A stretch of 33,086 nucleotides of DNA, from the NCBI GenBank assembly GCA_945898205.1, contig CAMDHO010000025.1, positions 1 to 33,086 of the forward strand. Direction: 5' to 3'. The notes under the pieces were generated by a model. It was not told the origin of the DNA, did not search any database, and saw only the letters and a program-made list of their open reading frames with translations. Below are positions 32,380 through 33,086 of this stretch, in pieces. A program made the translations under genes and the position numbers. This DNA comes from Chlamydia trachomatis. Its GTDB lineage: Bacteria; Chlamydiota; Chlamydiia; Chlamydiales; Rhabdochlamydiaceae. Numbering within the stretch: position 1 is the stretch's first letter; each line of letters opens with the position of its first letter.

Positions 32380-32634
32380 TTAATTTTGATTTTGCTGATC
32401 GGAAAGTTTCCCGGCAATTTTACAAAAGCTTTCTAAGCCAAAGGAATAATATTTATCGTGAGCCTCTTGCCTAAATAGGGGAAAGCGCCAGGTAAAATCG
32501 GCATTGAGTAGCGGAGGGTAAACGACTAACGAACCCATTTAGATCCCTTATAAGAAGAATAGGTTCCTTTTTCTTCGGCTAATTCGGAAGAAGCCAAGAG
32601 TCCCAGGGAACTATGAAGCGATGGGTCACTTTAG
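32380..32634 (-). pseudogene. Frameshifted C-terminal fragment of an unknown protein
   Basis: A frame reading SDPSLHSSLGLLASSELA, EEKGTYSSYKGSKWVR and then a stop is followed, in another frame, by GSLVVYPPLLNADFTWRFPL, FRQEAHDKYYSFGLESFC and KIAGKLSDQQNQN with its stop at 32380-32382. The two make one plausible protein end with a frameshift near 32530. The second part has an ATG at 32538 behind AAGGGA and could be expressed alone as 52 residues. No family is recognised. Confidence 0.4.
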
Positions 32635-32795
32635 ACACTTAATAAGCCAGAGCTGGCTTCATACTCTGAGAAGGAGAGGAGAGAAGGGTGAGATTACGTG
32701 AAAAAAGATGAATAAATTGATCGACTACTGGCTACCAAAACCGCAAATATACCATAAATATCCAAAGGGCGATTGGGTGTCAAAACCTGAAGGAG

Positions 32796-32828
32796 GAGCC
32801 GTATGCGGGAAAGCTGTACGTACGGATC
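32796..32828 (+). mobile_element. Group II intron domain V remnant
   Basis: The 33 bases begin GAGCCGTATGCGGGAAAGC and end in GTACGTACGGATC, which matches the domain V hairpin of bacterial group II introns (GAGCCGTAT...GTACGGTTC) including the catalytic AGC region. The final GTTC is GATC here, which breaks one pair beside the triad. The flank reading TGTGCGGGGG is also typical of introns of this kind. There is no room for a normal domain VI before the transposase frame begins at 32843, and no reverse transcriptase gene is visible upstream, so it is a dead fragment. Confidence 0.6.
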
Positions 32829-32842
32829 TGTGCGGGGGATGG

Positions 32843-33086
32843 TCAGTAATAATCCTTCTAGCAGTATTCTCAGGAGCCAATACAATCGTTGATATTTACG
32901 ACTATGCCGAGCAAAAGTGTGAATTGTTGCAAGATTTATTTGGGCCTCCATCCTATTGTACTTTTTGGTGGCTACTTGTTCGCATGAATCCTCAGGCTTT
33001 TGCGAATGCCTTTAATGAATGGACTAAGACTGGACCTCTTACTTCTTTAGAAGGAGAGCAGATTAATCTTGATGGCAAAAGTTTGC
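32843..33086 (+). mobile_element. ISAs1-type (H-repeat-like) transposase, N-terminal part, cut by window edge
   Basis: The frame reads SVIILLAVFSGANTIVDIYD, YAEQKCELLQDLFGPPSYCT and MNPQAFANAFNEWTKTG, then EGEQINLDGKSL at the edge. ISAs1-family DDE transposases have the same series: xxxLLAVxSGAxxxxDIxxYAE, a P-rich turn before TFxxxxxRxxPxAFxxxFxxW, and IxxDGKxL with the first catalytic Asp. Upstream in the same open frame (ATG at 32708) lies group II intron sequence instead of the usual transposase N-terminus, so the gene is probably broken at 32843. Confidence 0.75.

Noticed and set aside
32694-32951. 85-codon minus-strand frame near the right edge
   Set aside because: It is antisense to the intron remnant and ISAs1 transposase codons and has no independent support.

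Overview
The window is a low-GC bacterial chromosome segment that looks like an environmental member of the Chlamydiae (Rhabdochlamydia/Simkania-like). The gene families and their order fit this: an rpmE2-prfA-prmC-ffh-rpsP-trmD-rplS-rnhB string, rpsO-pnp next to tadA, ftsY divergent from sucC-sucD, and htrA beside an M16 protease. A small protein has the two-helix hydrophobic hairpin typical of inclusion membrane (Inc) proteins. The assignment rests on remembered gene order, not on a search, so family level is tentative.

Layout. 1-165: end of an IS3-family element. 372-3933 (minus): priA behind two overlapping genes of unknown function. 4050-7602: accessory stretch with an Inc-like gene under a near-consensus promoter, an aldose 1-epimerase-like enzyme, a small secreted peptide, a decayed conserved gene, an IS630 transposase tail and a truncated glycosyltransferase-like gene. 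7619-11838: ftsY (minus) and sucC-sucD-M50 protease (plus). 12067-15000: second accessory stretch with a pRiA4b ORF-3-like protein, an unknown protein whose middle is copied 1.5 kb away, a 5'-truncated nucleoside phosphorylase, a HipB-type regulator with only a stub of its HipA partner, and a Gly/His-rich secreted protein. 15181-19755 (minus): ABC exporter, pnp and rpsO. 19993-27120 (plus): a dense, often overlapping translation and secretion operon. 27555-32295: a small Pro/Lys-rich secreted protein, then M16 protease and htrA (minus). 32380-33086: a decayed gene, a group II intron domain V remnant and the start of an ISAs1-type transposase running off the end.

The core genes serve translation (S15, S16, L19, L31, RF1 and its methylase PrmC, TrmD, TadA), co-translational targeting (Ffh, FtsY), RNA turnover (PNPase), replication restart and primer removal (PriA, RNase HII), the TCA cycle (SucCD) and envelope or proteolytic stress (HtrA, M50, M16). 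The accessory stretches contain most of the broken genes and mobile-element remnants.

I found no clear new defence or biosynthetic system. The most interesting signals are a hairpin that would bury the htrA ribosome-binding site, an Ffh lacking the lysine of its G4 motif, the Inc candidate, and the intron/ISAs1 junction at the right edge.
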